The position numbers were made by a program, and so were the translations under genes. 64,000 nucleotides of DNA. Source: Antedon mediterranea. Its lineage: Eukaryota; Echinodermata; Crinoidea; Comatulida; Antedonidae. The notes beneath the pieces are model-generated. The model ran no database searches, had not been told where the DNA came from, and saw only the letters and a program-made list of their open reading frames with translations. The number at the start of each line of letters is the position of its first letter. Within the stretch, counting starts at the first letter, position 1. The stretch covers positions 17,957,001-18,021,000 of the forward strand of contig NC_092680.1 of assembly GCF_964355755.1 (NCBI RefSeq), in the 5' to 3' direction. Positions 52,223-63,609 of the stretch are shown piece after piece.

Positions 52223-54440
52223 GTTGATACCGGAGTGCACAATCTAGTTAATTACACAATGTTCGCTACAGACAGAGCAACAGAAATATTGTAAGCTCGT
52301 CAACCTATCTGATGCATTTATGTGACTTGTGCAATGTAATTGAGTTTTTTAAATTAAATATAAACTTCAGTGTTGATATTGTGTGAACCTATAATAATTC
52401 CTTGCAAGTCACCTATTGTAATTTGTTTCTTTAATTTGAATGAAGAATAGATGCATTGGTGACTGTTAAATGACTAATTATAACGTATTATTGACAAGTA
52501 AACATGTCTTCAAGATATTAGAAAGAAGTAAAGAGTTTTGATGATTTTTATCGATTTAATTTTATACTCGTAATAACAAAGTGCACAAATTAAACCGAAA
52601 TAATTAACCCCTTCATTGAGGTATTCGGAAATAAAGACATACTTGATACTATAAAGAACAATTTATTGACGTGGACTCAAGAAATTGAGGAGAAATGGAA
52701 ATTTAACCACGGGGATCAGGTGGTGATGGAACCGCAGTAATAAAGTCGATTGTATTTATACAGTAAAGAACCACAATAAATAAATAAATAAATACAGTAA
52801 GATATTCGGCGATCGGAAACGCTAGCTCTTATTTAGTAACAAATTAAACTGTAGCATCATACAGTTTGCTGAATATTTAGGGCTAATCATCGGTTGCGTT
52901 GTTAACATTGCTGGAAACATTTGTGTGAACAAAACTGGACCGAATCTCTGTCATGAGTACTAATTTGTTGGGCCGTGATTTATGACGCCTAATGGATCTA
53001 TCTACACTTTTAGTCGCGTGCAACGCGACTCTACAGCTCACTATGTCGGTATGCTTGGTCGGTCGGTAAACACTAACTTGTGTGTGGCCTTGTCTTGATA
53101 TCAGTTTCATCTAGCTAAATGGCCAGGAATCAATGTGGTTATCACGGTGCGCAATCAAAAATTACGCGGTCTACGCACGATTTAACGAAATCACGTTTGT
53201 AATTATATCTTCACAAGCATGAATCACAATTAAATTAAAATTTGGTACTCATAAATTTCAGGTCATATTTAATTATATGGCAATACAATTACGTGCGTAG
53301 CGCAAATAACGCATGCGTACGCGCGCTTAAAATTGTCAAAATTGTCAAATTTGTTTTCGATGAAATTAGAGTACTTTTCAGGCAATTTCAAGCGTTGCAA
53401 TGAGTGCGCAGATTTTTACACGCGCACTGCACGTTCAATATCGGTTTTACAACCTTTATTTAATAATATCATCATATTTGATTCACTTTTTAACTCGAAA
53501 TTACGTTATACGAGCACGTCAAAGGTGACAGGCTACGCACGTGTAAGTTCTGTCTCCTTCAAAAAACCATTTCTAAGCCATCTCCAAGAATCTCCATGTA
53601 GGAATTTCTCTTTTCAGTCCTTGGTTTTCTCCTCTTGTCACCTCTTCTGATAACAATCTATAAGGTTTACTTTTTCATCTAACACCTTCTCCTTTAAAGC
53701 AAATTTCAGCATCCACTGTAGTATTTTTACTCTACTCTACAGCTCACTATGTCGGTCGGTTGGTCGGATGGTTGGTCGGTCGGTTGGTCTGTCGGTAAAC
53801 ACTAACAAATTTGAGCACGCTACTGCAGCCATGTATATGGCTTTGTTCGAATAGTACGTACCTATCAGATACACTTGTCTTGTGTCGTATAAATACTGTA
53901 ATAGTTACTGAAGTTACTATTACAACCTCGTCAATGAAAATACAAATATGTATATGTTTATTCACTTATTTATGAAAACGCATACTATAAAGTTTCCTTT
54001 GTAAAATGATGTAATCAAGCTGTTTACAGGAGTAATTAAAAATCAAATTGTAGTTAGAGAAAAGAAACTACGAAGCATGTTTATGTTATGTTATGTGCCG
54101 TTATGTTTTCAGCATTGGCAGCCATTGGAGTGGAGCTGTATTATGGAAATTACATACGATACGCCATGCGTTTTATAGAAGTCTTGCTTTTTATTTCATT
54201 TCAACAATTGCCTCCCACTACTATTCATAGATTCTGGACATGTAAATTTTGTTCTGATTGGTTGAAAAAAAAAAACTGTCAAAATTATGATTTGCATAAC
54301 ACTAAAAATCCAACATAGCGTGAACATTCAGATGATTTGGAATCCAACATTATCGTGAACGGCTGAATTGTATTTGCAGAAATGATATTTGCTATTTTGT
54401 AGTGCGCAATAACTTTTATAATATAGATGAAAAATAATTT
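52223..54440. other. Unit 1 spacer downstream of lectin 2 exon 1
   Basis: Includes two GGTCGGTCGG-type simple-repeat patches (about 53060 and 53750-53800) and AT-rich sequence. An open plus-strand frame at 53333-53650 is shortened by a one-base difference in unit 2, arguing against coding. Confidence 0.55.
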
Positions 54441-54449
54441 GTTTGAATA

Positions 54450-55315
54450 ACAATTACTGATGTCAGTATTTCAAATTATTTGAACACCAACTGCTTTGAT
54501 AAATTTCATGTTGTCAAATTTGCTGACGACACTGTTTTGCTGTCTCTCCTTCAAAATTCACAGGACGGTCATGGTTCCGCTTTAGATGGTATTATCCAAT
54601 TTTGTGGAAACTCCTACTTGGAACTCAATGTGACCAAAACCAAGGAGATGATTGTAGATTTTAGGAAGGAAAAAGGACGCAGCCCTTGGGTATCCATCAT
54701 AAATGACGAACCAGTCGATATTGTCCTCCATTCCTTTAAAAACCCAGGTACTATATTTGAGGACAATCTTGGCTGGAAATTAAATACAGAGGCAATAGTA
54801 ATGAAAGGAAACCAGAGACTTTATCTGTTAATGAAGCTGAACCATTTTAATGTTGATAAAGTAATTCTTAGGTTTTTTTATAATTCCTTTATTGAGAACG
54901 CTTACATTTTTTCCTTTATATTCTGGTTTTTTAGTCTTAGGGTCAAAGAGAGAAACTCACTACAAATAATTGTTAACTTAAGTTCTAAATTAATAGGTTG
55001 TCAACTTCGTAGCTTATCTTCTTTCTGTGACATGCAAACTCTAGAAAAAAGTGGAGCTATTCTAAAAATTTAATTGTTAACCATGCCTCCTTGTTCAGTT
55101 ATTTCGAGCTCATGCCTCATAGGCTTTCGATGCCCTGCATGTAGAACAAACAGGAAAAGAAATTTGTTTGTGCCAGTGGCCATCCGACTCCTAAATTCTT
55201 GAACTTTAGACTATTGTTATATTGTACTGTGTTTTGTGATATTTTGTATATTTTTTAAGATCATTTGAATCCAGACCTTTTTATATGAATTGCCTCGTGT
55301 GGGATGATTAACGGT
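54450..55315 (+). mobile_element. LINE fragment with FADD-box reverse transcriptase piece (unit 1)
   Basis: A 197-codon frame (54480-55073) contains KFADDTVLLSLL, YLELNVTKTKEMIVDFRK, a PGTIFEDNLGW segment, YLLMKLNHFNVDKVILRFFY and SSKLIGC, the order found in the RT palm/thumb of CR1/L2-like non-LTR retrotransposons. Endonuclease and the rest of RT are missing. A 3' tail follows to about 55315 and resembles 505-618. Confidence 0.85.
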
Positions 55316-56121
55316 GGGTTAAAGGATATAGATTAAATTGCACTTTTTGGTTGAAAATAAAGGGAACATTGAAAACGAAAGAACACGTCTACAACAACCC
55401 ACTCCATGACGTCGTATCTAAGACGTTAATTAATATAATTGTTCGTACAAAATGAGGAATCCAATACTATACTATAAAACATTGTATCTATGCATAGAAA
55501 TGGAAATATTAATTTAATTCAATTCAATATTATTTTTTATGAAATTTCAATGAAAAACTTCTTTGAGTAATAATGACAATAACTGTGGGGTCCAAGCACA
55601 AACAGAATGTCTTTGTGTGGAATATGCAAATAAACCAGTAAATAAAAAATAAATCAACAACGAAACGTAACTATGTACAACATGTTATGCGCAGTATGAT
55701 TGCTTTATTGACATTGTATGCGTCGATGATTAATTAACAAAGAAAATATGTTGCTGAACAACCTGTTTTTTATTCCATCCAAATTGGACCACGAAAAATA
55801 CATGAATTATTTAAATTGTTCCAGAAACTTTCTACACCCTGAAAGTTACGTTTAAAGACTATTAAATACTGAATGTGTTTGATCACGCATGTCTTTGCTG
55901 TGTGTGCGCACCACAATGTAATAAGTATCTGTTTTTATTTATGCGAGTTGTGCAATACCTTTCATCCAATCATTAATTTCTTTCATTCAATTTTTTTTAC
56001 ATTCGCCAGAAATATAATTATGTGTTTGTCTGAGAAATTAATTTATTTGTGTGTTTGTCTGTTAGCAGGATAACAGCAACTGAAGACTAAAACCAAATTT
56101 AACCCACATATAGATATGTGG

Positions 56122-56665
56122 TGACGGACGATTCCATAAATGTTGGAGGCAATTCGGACTATTCCGGATTCTGGACAACTTGAATTTTAGTCCTTCGGCC
56201 GTACGTCAAAACTAAAAAAATGATTTTTACCAAATTTAAACCACAGATAGATATGTGATCACGGACGATCCATTAAATGTTGGAGGCAATTCGAACTATT
56301 CCGGATTCTGGACAACTTGTATTTTAGTCCTTAGGCCGTACGTCTAAACTAAAAAACTGATTTTTACCAAATTTAAACCACAGATAGATATGTGGTCACG
56401 GACGATCCATTAAATGTTGGAGGCAATCCGGACCAGGATTCCAATTCTGGACAATTTGTATTTAGTACTTAGGCCGTACGTCAAAACTAAACGATTTTTA
56501 CCACATTTAAAAAACAGATAGATATGTGTATGTAACGGAATATTCCATTTAATTTTGGAGGCAATCCGGGCCAGGATCTTAATTCTGGAACACTTTATTA
56601 TTTCACTAATTTTAGGCCATAACGTCAAAACTACAATACGGATTTAATAATGATTCTTGATCCAT
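56122..56665. repeat. 137-bp tandem repeat, 4 copies (unit 2)
   Basis: Counterpart of 48181-48720; from 56345 on it is essentially identical to unit 1, while the first copy differs at several positions. Confidence 0.9.
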
Positions 56666-57168
56666 TTTCTATTTTACTCCTGGCGGAGTTTGCTCTTGTT
56701 TGAATATTATTTGTTCATTGTTCTGGAATATCTCTTTAAACATTACCGGTTCTACTCTATAGACAACTTAACTACAAAACAGACTAAACAAGTTCTTATT
56801 TATTTTATTTTCCTGAATGCATGAGCACTAATTTTCAAGATTATATTTTATAACCCACTAATAAAAATTTAGGCTAATTAAAAAAAAAAAATTATATTTA
56901 ACTGTAAATCACAACCATTTGTATACATCTGTCTGTTTTTACTGTTCACCTTTATGACGACATTTATAATTATTAAAAGATTCAAAGTTCAAAGTCATAA
57001 TGAATTACTATAATTTGATTACACTAAGAGGAGTGAAACAAATATCAAAGCTTGTGATAATAGTTCTATTGCATTATTAAATAACAAAAAAGCAAAATCA
57101 TTTTCACTGCTTTTTCCCATCGAGAGGCAGCCCATAAAGCTGAAAGAGAAAAGCAGAACAACACGATT

Positions 57169-60100
57169 TTAGATTCTACTAATCCTTTCTGCTTTGATTG
57201 AGTGCTGTATGTTCACTTTTCCCATCTCAATTTGGCACCCTGCATCATCTACATAAAACCCATTACAGAAATATTCTCTTCTACAACGTATAGCACATCT
57301 CAAATAAAGGGCCATGTTCTGTACGCCTACTTTCTCTTCACCAACAATGTAAAATCCCGAAATAGCTGTAATACAAGAAGATTAACAGTAATAATTTTTG
57401 ACGTTTTTTGGACGTTCGACTGTTGATCGTGAGATCGATGTTCGAATCCAACTCTCGCTGCATTGCTTGTATCCTTAGGCAAGATACTTTACTTACGTTC
57501 GCCTCTCTCCACCCAGGTGTATACATGGGAACCCGGATAGGTCAAGACACAACTTTACGCTGATTAATAGCTGCATTATGGGAGTGTGTTTCCATACGTT
57601 TGATCAGAAAAGAATGACTGGGGTAATAATGTTCAGAGCTTAGAGGTTTCACAACATTAGGCGCTATATAAATCCAGGATATTATTATTGTTATTATTAT
57701 TATTATTATTGTTATTGTTGTTGTCGTCGTCGTTATTGTTGTTATTGTTTTTATTATTATTATTACTATTATTAAAATAGATGTTCAGTCATCTATATGC
57801 TGATTGTAATTTATATTACATATTAAAGGCAGCAAAGCAATAAAAACTCATTTAACCCTATATATAAACTTTTTTTTTAATGATAAACACGATTTAACAA
57901 GGGTAAGACAAACGACAGTAAAAAAATATGTATATATATAATGACAATAACTGTGGGGTCCAAGCACAAATGTAATTTCTTTGTGTGGAATATGCAAATA
58001 AGCCAGTAATATCGTAAAATAAATCAACAACGAAACGTAACTATGTACAAAATGTTATGCGCAGTATGATTGCTCTAGTGACATGTATGCGTCGAGGATT
58101 AATTGACAAAGAAAATATGTTGCTTAACAATCTGTTTTTATTTTATCAAAATCGGATCACGAATTATTTAAATTATTTCAGAAACTGCTAAAACTGAAAG
58201 TTACGTTTAAAGACTACGGTATTACATAAATGAATGTGTTTAATCACGCATGTCTTTGCTGTGTTTATATAGGTGGTTCTATAATATACTTTACTGTATA
58301 TATATATATAAACACAACAGGCAAAGAATAAAGGGTCGGTATCCAACCGAGTTTGAACAATACAATGAAACCCCAAGTGGTTTAATGGTTAGGATATCTG
58401 CATATCAAGCAGAAGGTTCCGGGTTCGAGTCTCGGTTGAGGTGACTTTCTCATTCTCACAGATTTCCTCATCGTTATCGTTTCAAATTAATTAATAAATT
58501 TTATATAATAGAACCTAGCTGCAATTATGAGATAATTTGGCTCAAGGTCACGAAACTAGAATTACGGTATATGAACTTTACCTCTTTCACATATAAAGTA
58601 TGGTGAAAGCAGATCGTGCACGACTCGGCGATCCCTCATTTTTCCTCTTAATCTAACTGCGGCCGAGTAGATGCTTCCAACATTTGGTGCTTTTACTGAA
58701 CCTTCCCATTCAACAACGTCTGTATCAAGATGTTCTCCCGTTTCCCATAACCAATTGAAATCAACATATCTGTCCAAACCTGCTTCTCGGGATAGGCCAA
58801 TGACAAATGTATCATCTGGATAGTGTGTACTCATGAAGTCGTTGACGGCTGCAGCCTCGTCCGCAGTCGTCAAACTAACCAGAAGTTCACCGTAAGATTC
58901 ACAGAACTCTCTTGCATCTCTTCTTTTAACTACATTATTCTGAACCGTGTCCACTACAGTATATCGTGAGCCGCCGTACATAAATTCAGAAACACCTTGA
59001 ATTTTGTTGAAAAAAGAAAACTCTATTTAAATATAATTACACTTGTTTAGTTATTATACGATATGAAATGATATGACTTTTAGGAAACTCTCTTTATGAG
59101 TGAGTGGCCGAGCGGTTAAGACAGTGGAACCGTAATTACCTTGCCATAACAACGGCAGGGGTTCGAGGCTCACTCACTCCATGGTTCTGGTGGTAGAACG
59201 AGTCTTCTCGGATAAGGACTATAAACCGTAGGTCCAGTGTACACATCTGGCTCGTGTGCACTTTAAAGAACCTAGTACATCTTTCGAGACGAGTAGGGGG
59301 TTACCCCGGTGTATTAGTACATCACAGCCACTGATCACCAACTGGGCCCTCTGGGAGACCAGTCATTGACTGAAGAGGTCACCCAGTATAAATATATATT
59401 TCAATCATTTCAATCTTTTATTAGGTAATAAAATAGAATAAAATGATCACATATTGTTATTGTACTTTCGCTCAAATTTCAATATGTGCTTGCTAATTCA
59501 ATTATCTTTCTCATGAGTGTTAGCCACTTTCATTTTGATGTCATGATGGGTGATTACCCCCACCTGCCACCGGACTATACTATATACATTTAAATTTAGA
59601 ACAATTATGTAAAAAAATATTCAATTAGAAAATTACGATAAAATGTGTATTTTGAAATTAAATTTAAACGAGTTATTATTGGTACATTCTTTTAAAACAG
59701 AAGGTAATACATTATATAAAATACTAGCAGAATAAATAAAAGAGCGCCGGAAACATTCCAATTTTACTTTGTGTATCAGTAAGTCGCCCCTGGAAGCAGC
59801 CATAGTCCTCATAGAGCGTATCGGAACAGTGGGTGATGTATCGAGGGGCAATATTGTTCATAGCTTTTAAAGCTAGGCAGCCTAACTGGTAATGCACCCT
59901 CTGTGACACATTCATGATGTGTAGAGATGTTAGAAGAATGTGAGTGCTGGTGCCAGGCGGAGCTTGAAGAACTATTTTGAAGTTTTTGAATCTTGTTAAT
60001 GTTTGTTTTACTTCCGGTGCCCCAGAGAAGAGCACCGTAGTCAATGTGTGGTAAAATGAAGGTGTTGTAAAATAAATGTGCTGTACGTTTGTCAAGATAT

Positions 60101-60470
60101 TTTCTAATTAAGTTTGTGGATTTTGAACGAAAGTATAGAGCTCAACTTACTGACATGGGTATGCCAGTTAAGTTGATTGTCAATGTGCACACCTAAGTGT
60201 TTGTGGTTAGTTACTATTTTTGATCGGTTGTGCAGCAATCGATACGTCGTGTTTAAGCCGCTGATGGACGCCAATTAACATCGCCTCATAAAGACCCATC
60301 GTGCTATCTCCGACGTAACCTCTATCATTGTGTCAATAATCACAATGATTCTAAGACATCCCACAAGCTCACTACTGTGTAACGGCTCGGTCACACTGAT
60401 ATAAAAATAATATCTTACCTTTTCCATAAATATGAGTTAAAAGAATACAGAAGCATAGCCCTTGTAACAT
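57169..60470 (-). CDS. Secreted C-type lectin-like protein 3 with Cys-rich (PAN-like) tail
   Basis: Exons in coding order: 60470-60419, 58995-58582, 57365-57169; GT-AG junctions, 220 aa. This is the unit 2 copy of lectin 2. Signal-like exon 1, the first two thirds of the lectin-like domain and the Cys-rich tail read the same as in gene 2. The differences fall after the GEHLDTDVVEW segment: a two-residue insertion (EGSVKAPN against EGSAPN), VVHDLL against VVRGLL, and YFIC against YIIC. All splice sites are intact, so the gene appears functional. Intron 1 holds a LINE fragment and a SINE absent from gene 2. Confidence 0.83.
57421..57690 (+). mobile_element. tRNA-derived SINE, family F, in lectin 3 intron 2
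   Basis: Unit 2 copy of 49478-49760, with a few indels and a shorter triplet tail. Confidence 0.78.
58370..58443 (+). other. tRNA-like sequence (unit 2 copy)
   Basis: As at 50434 but with an intact B box GGTTCGAGTC and a paired T stem (CCGGG/CTCGG). Anticodon-position AUC. Acceptor stem still imperfect. Confidence 0.5.
59097..59417 (+). mobile_element. tRNA-derived SINE insertion, family H, unit 2 only
   Basis: Unit 1 is uninterrupted here (51151-51160, CTCTCTTTTATTAGG), so the inserted sequence is defined exactly. It begins with a tRNA-like head having a 7-bp acceptor (GAGTGAG/CTCACTC), TGGCCGAGCGGTTAAGAC (A box) and GGGGTTCGAGGCTC (B box), then a body with TTTAAAGAACCTAGTACATC and GGGGGTTACCCCGG, ending in a (ATTTCAATC)-type tail. 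TCTTTA/TCTTTTA on the two sides is the probable target-site duplication. Confidence 0.88.
59633..60095 (-). mobile_element. LINE fragment in lectin 3 intron 1 (frameshifted)
   Basis: Unit 2 copy of 51368-51841. A 10-base deletion at about 59833 (AAATCGTTGG absent) splits the frame into two overlapping pieces. Confidence 0.72.
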
Positions 60471-62690
60471 GTTGATACCGGAGTGCACAATCTAGTTAAT
60501 TACACAATGTTCGCTACAGACAGAGCAACAGAAATATTGTAAGCTCGTCAACCTATCTGATGCATTTATGTGACTTGTGCAATGTAATTGAGTTTTTAAA
60601 ATTAAATATAAACTTCAGTGTTGATATTGTGTGAACCTATAATAATTCCTTGCAAGTCACCTATTTTGTTTCTTTAATTTGAATGAAGAATAGATGCATT
60701 GGTGACTGTTAAATGACTAATTATAAACGTATTATTGACAAGTAAACATTTCTTCAAGATATTAGAAAGAAGTAAAGAGTTTTGATGATTTTTATCGATT
60801 TAATTTTATACTCGTAATAACAAAGTGCACAAATTAAACCGAAATAATTAACCCCTTCATTGAGGTATTCGGAAATAAAGACATACTTGATACTATAAAG
60901 AACAATTTATTGACGTGGACTCAAGAAATTGAGGAGAAATGGAAATTTAACCACGGGGATCAGGTGGTGATGGAACCGCAGTAATAAAGTCGATTGTATT
61001 TATACAGTAAAGAACCACAATAAATAAATAAATAAATACAGTAAGATATTCGGCGATCGGAAACGCTAGCTCTTATTTAGTAACAAATTAAACTGTAGCA
61101 TCATACAGTTTGCTGAATATTTAGGGCTAATCATCGGTTGCGTTGTTAACATTGCTGGAAACATTTGTGTGAACAAAACTGGACCGAATCTCTGTCATGA
61201 GTACTAATTTGTTGGGCCGTGATTTATGACGCCTAATGGATCTATCTACACTTTTAGTCGCGTGCAACGCGACTCTACAGCTCATATGTCGGTATGCTTG
61301 GTCGGTCGGTAAACACTAACTTGTGTGTGGCCTTGTCTTGATATCAGTTTCATCTAGCTAAATGGCCAGGAATCAATGTGGTTATCACGGTGCGCAATCA
61401 AAAATTACGCGGTCTACGCACGATTTAACGAAATCACGTTTGTAATCATATCTTCACAAGCATGAATCACAATTAAATTAAAATTTGGTACTCATAAATT
61501 TCAGGTCATATTTAATTATATGGCAATACAATTACGTGCGTAGCGCAAATAACGCATGCGTACGCGCGCTTAAAATTGTCAAAATTGTCAAATTTGTTTT
61601 CGATGAAATTAGAGTACTTTTCAGGCAATTTCAAGCGTTGCAATGAGTGCGCAGATTTTTACACGCGCACTGCACGTTCAATATCTGTTTTACAACCTTT
61701 ATTTAATAATATCATCATATTTGATTCACTTTTTAACTCGAAATTACGTTATACGAGCACGTCAAAAGTGACAGGCTACGCACGTGTAAGTTCTGTCTCC
61801 TTCAAAAAAACCATTTCTAAGCCATCTCCAAGAATCTCCATGTAGGAATTTCTCTTTTCAGTCCTTGGTTTTCTCCTCTTGTCACCTCTTCTGATAACAA
61901 TCTATAAGGTTTACTTTTTCATCTAACACCTTCTCATTTAAAGCAAATTTCAGCATCCACTGTAGTATTTTTACTCTACTCTACAGCTCACTATGTCGGT
62001 CGGTTGGTCGGATGGTTGGTCGGTCGGTTGGTCTGTCGGTAAACACTAACAAATTTGAGCACGCTACTGCAGCCATGTATATGGCTTTGTTCGAATAGTA
62101 CGTACCTATCAGATACACTTGTCTTGTGTCGTATAAATACTGTAATAGTTACTGAAGTTACTATTACAACCTCGTCAATGAAAATACAAATATGTATATG
62201 TTTATTCACTTATTTATGAAAACGCATACTATAAAGTTTCCTTTGTAAAATGATGTAATCAAGCTGTTTACAGGAGTAATTAAAAATCAAATTGTAGTTA
62301 GAGAAAAGAAACTACGAAGCATGTTTATGTTATGTTATGTGCCGTTATGTTTTCAGCATTGGCAGCCATTGGAGTGGAGCTGTATTATGGAAATTACATA
62401 CGATACGCCATGCGTTTTATAGAAGTCTTGCTTTTTATTTCATTTCAACAATTGCCTCCCACTACTATTCATAGATTCTGGACATGTAAATTTTGTTCTG
62501 ATTGGTTGAAAAAAAAAAACTGTCAAAATTATGATTTGCATAACACTAAAAATCCAACATAGCGTGAACATTCAGATGATTTGGAATCCAACATTATCGT
62601 GAACGGCTGAATTGTATTTGCAGAAATGATATTTGCTATTTTGTAGTGCGCAATAACTTTTATAATATAGATGAAAAATAATTTGTTTGA
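60471..62690. other. Unit 2 spacer downstream of lectin 3 exon 1
   Basis: Counterpart of 52223-54440, including the GGTCGGTCGG patches at about 61300 and 61995-62040. No gene seen. Confidence 0.55.
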
Positions 62691-62693
62691 ATA

Positions 62694-63558
62694 ACAATTA
62701 CTGATGTCAGTATTTCAAATTATTTGAACACCAACTGCTTTGATAAATTTCATGTTGTCAAATTTGCTGACGACACTGTTTTGCTGTCTCTCCTTCAAAA
62801 TTCACAGGACGGTCATGGTTCCGCTTTAGATGGTTTTATCCAATTTTGTGGAAACTCCTACTTGGAACTCAATGTGACCAAAACCAAGGAGATGATTGTA
62901 GATTTTAGGAAGGAAAAAGGACGCAGCCCTTGGGTATCCATCATAAATGACGAACCAGTCGATATTGTCCTCCATTCCTTTAAAAACCCAGGTACTATAT
63001 TTGAGGACAATCTTGGCTGGAAATTAAATACAGAGGCAATAGTAATGAAAGGACACCAGAGACTTTATCTGTTAATGAAGCTGAACCATTTTAATGTTGA
63101 TAAAGTAATTCTTAGGTTTTTTTATAATTCCTTTATTGAGAACGCTTACATTTTTTCCTTTATATTCTGGTTTTTTAGTCTTAGGGTCAAAGAGAGAAAC
63201 TCACTACAAATAATTGTTAACTTAAGTTCTAAATTAATAGGTTGTCAACTTCGTAGCTTATCTTCTTTCTGTGACATGCAAACTCTAGAAAAAAGTGGAG
63301 CTATTCTAAAAATTTAATTGTTAACCATGCCTCCTTGTTCAGTTATTTCGAGCTCATGCCTCATAGGCTTTCGATGCCCTGCATGTAGAACAAACAGGAA
63401 AAGAAATTTGTTTGTGCCAGTGGCCATCCGACTCCTAAATTCTTGAACTTTAGACTATTGTTATATTGTACTGTGTTTTGTGATATTTTGTATATTTTGT
63501 AAGATCATTTGAATCCAGACCTTTTTATATGAATTGCCTCGTGTGGGATGATTAACGG
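62694..63558 (+). mobile_element. LINE fragment with FADD-box reverse transcriptase piece (unit 2)
   Basis: Copy of 54450-55315; the frame 62724-63317 differs at two residues (Phe for Ile, His for Asn). Open in both units. Confidence 0.85.
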
Positions 63559-63609
63559 TGGGTTAAAGGATATAGATTAAATTGCACTTTTTGGTTGAAA
63601 ATAAAGGGA

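Larger units (their letters stand above)
47735..55365. repeat. Tandem unit 1 (about 7.63 kb) of the lectin array
   Basis: The boundary ACATTGAAAACGAAAGAACA occurs at 47735, 55366 and 63610, defining head-to-tail units. Unit 1 contains, in order, a 137-bp repeat block, lectin gene 2 (minus) with a family F SINE, a tRNA-like sequence and a minus-strand LINE fragment inside it, a GGTC-rich stretch, and a plus-strand LINE fragment at the unit end. Upstream of 47735 the similarity stops. Confidence 0.92.
55366..63609. repeat. Tandem unit 2 (about 8.24 kb) of the lectin array
   Basis: Collinear with unit 1 at very high identity (the LINE frames differ at 2 of 197 residues). It is longer because of about 300 extra bases near 55800-56100 and a 320-bp SINE at 59097-59417. 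It contains lectin gene 3. Confidence 0.93.

Noticed and set aside
53333-53650. Plus-strand open frame repeated in unit 2 as a conserved gene
   Set aside because: The unit 2 copy is changed by a one-base indel after about 80 codons, and no domain is recognisable. Its conservation follows from the recent duplication.
54480-55073. Open reverse transcriptase frame as an active retrotransposon
   Set aside because: Only part of the RT domain is present; there is no endonuclease or complete RT. It stays open in both units because the duplication is young.
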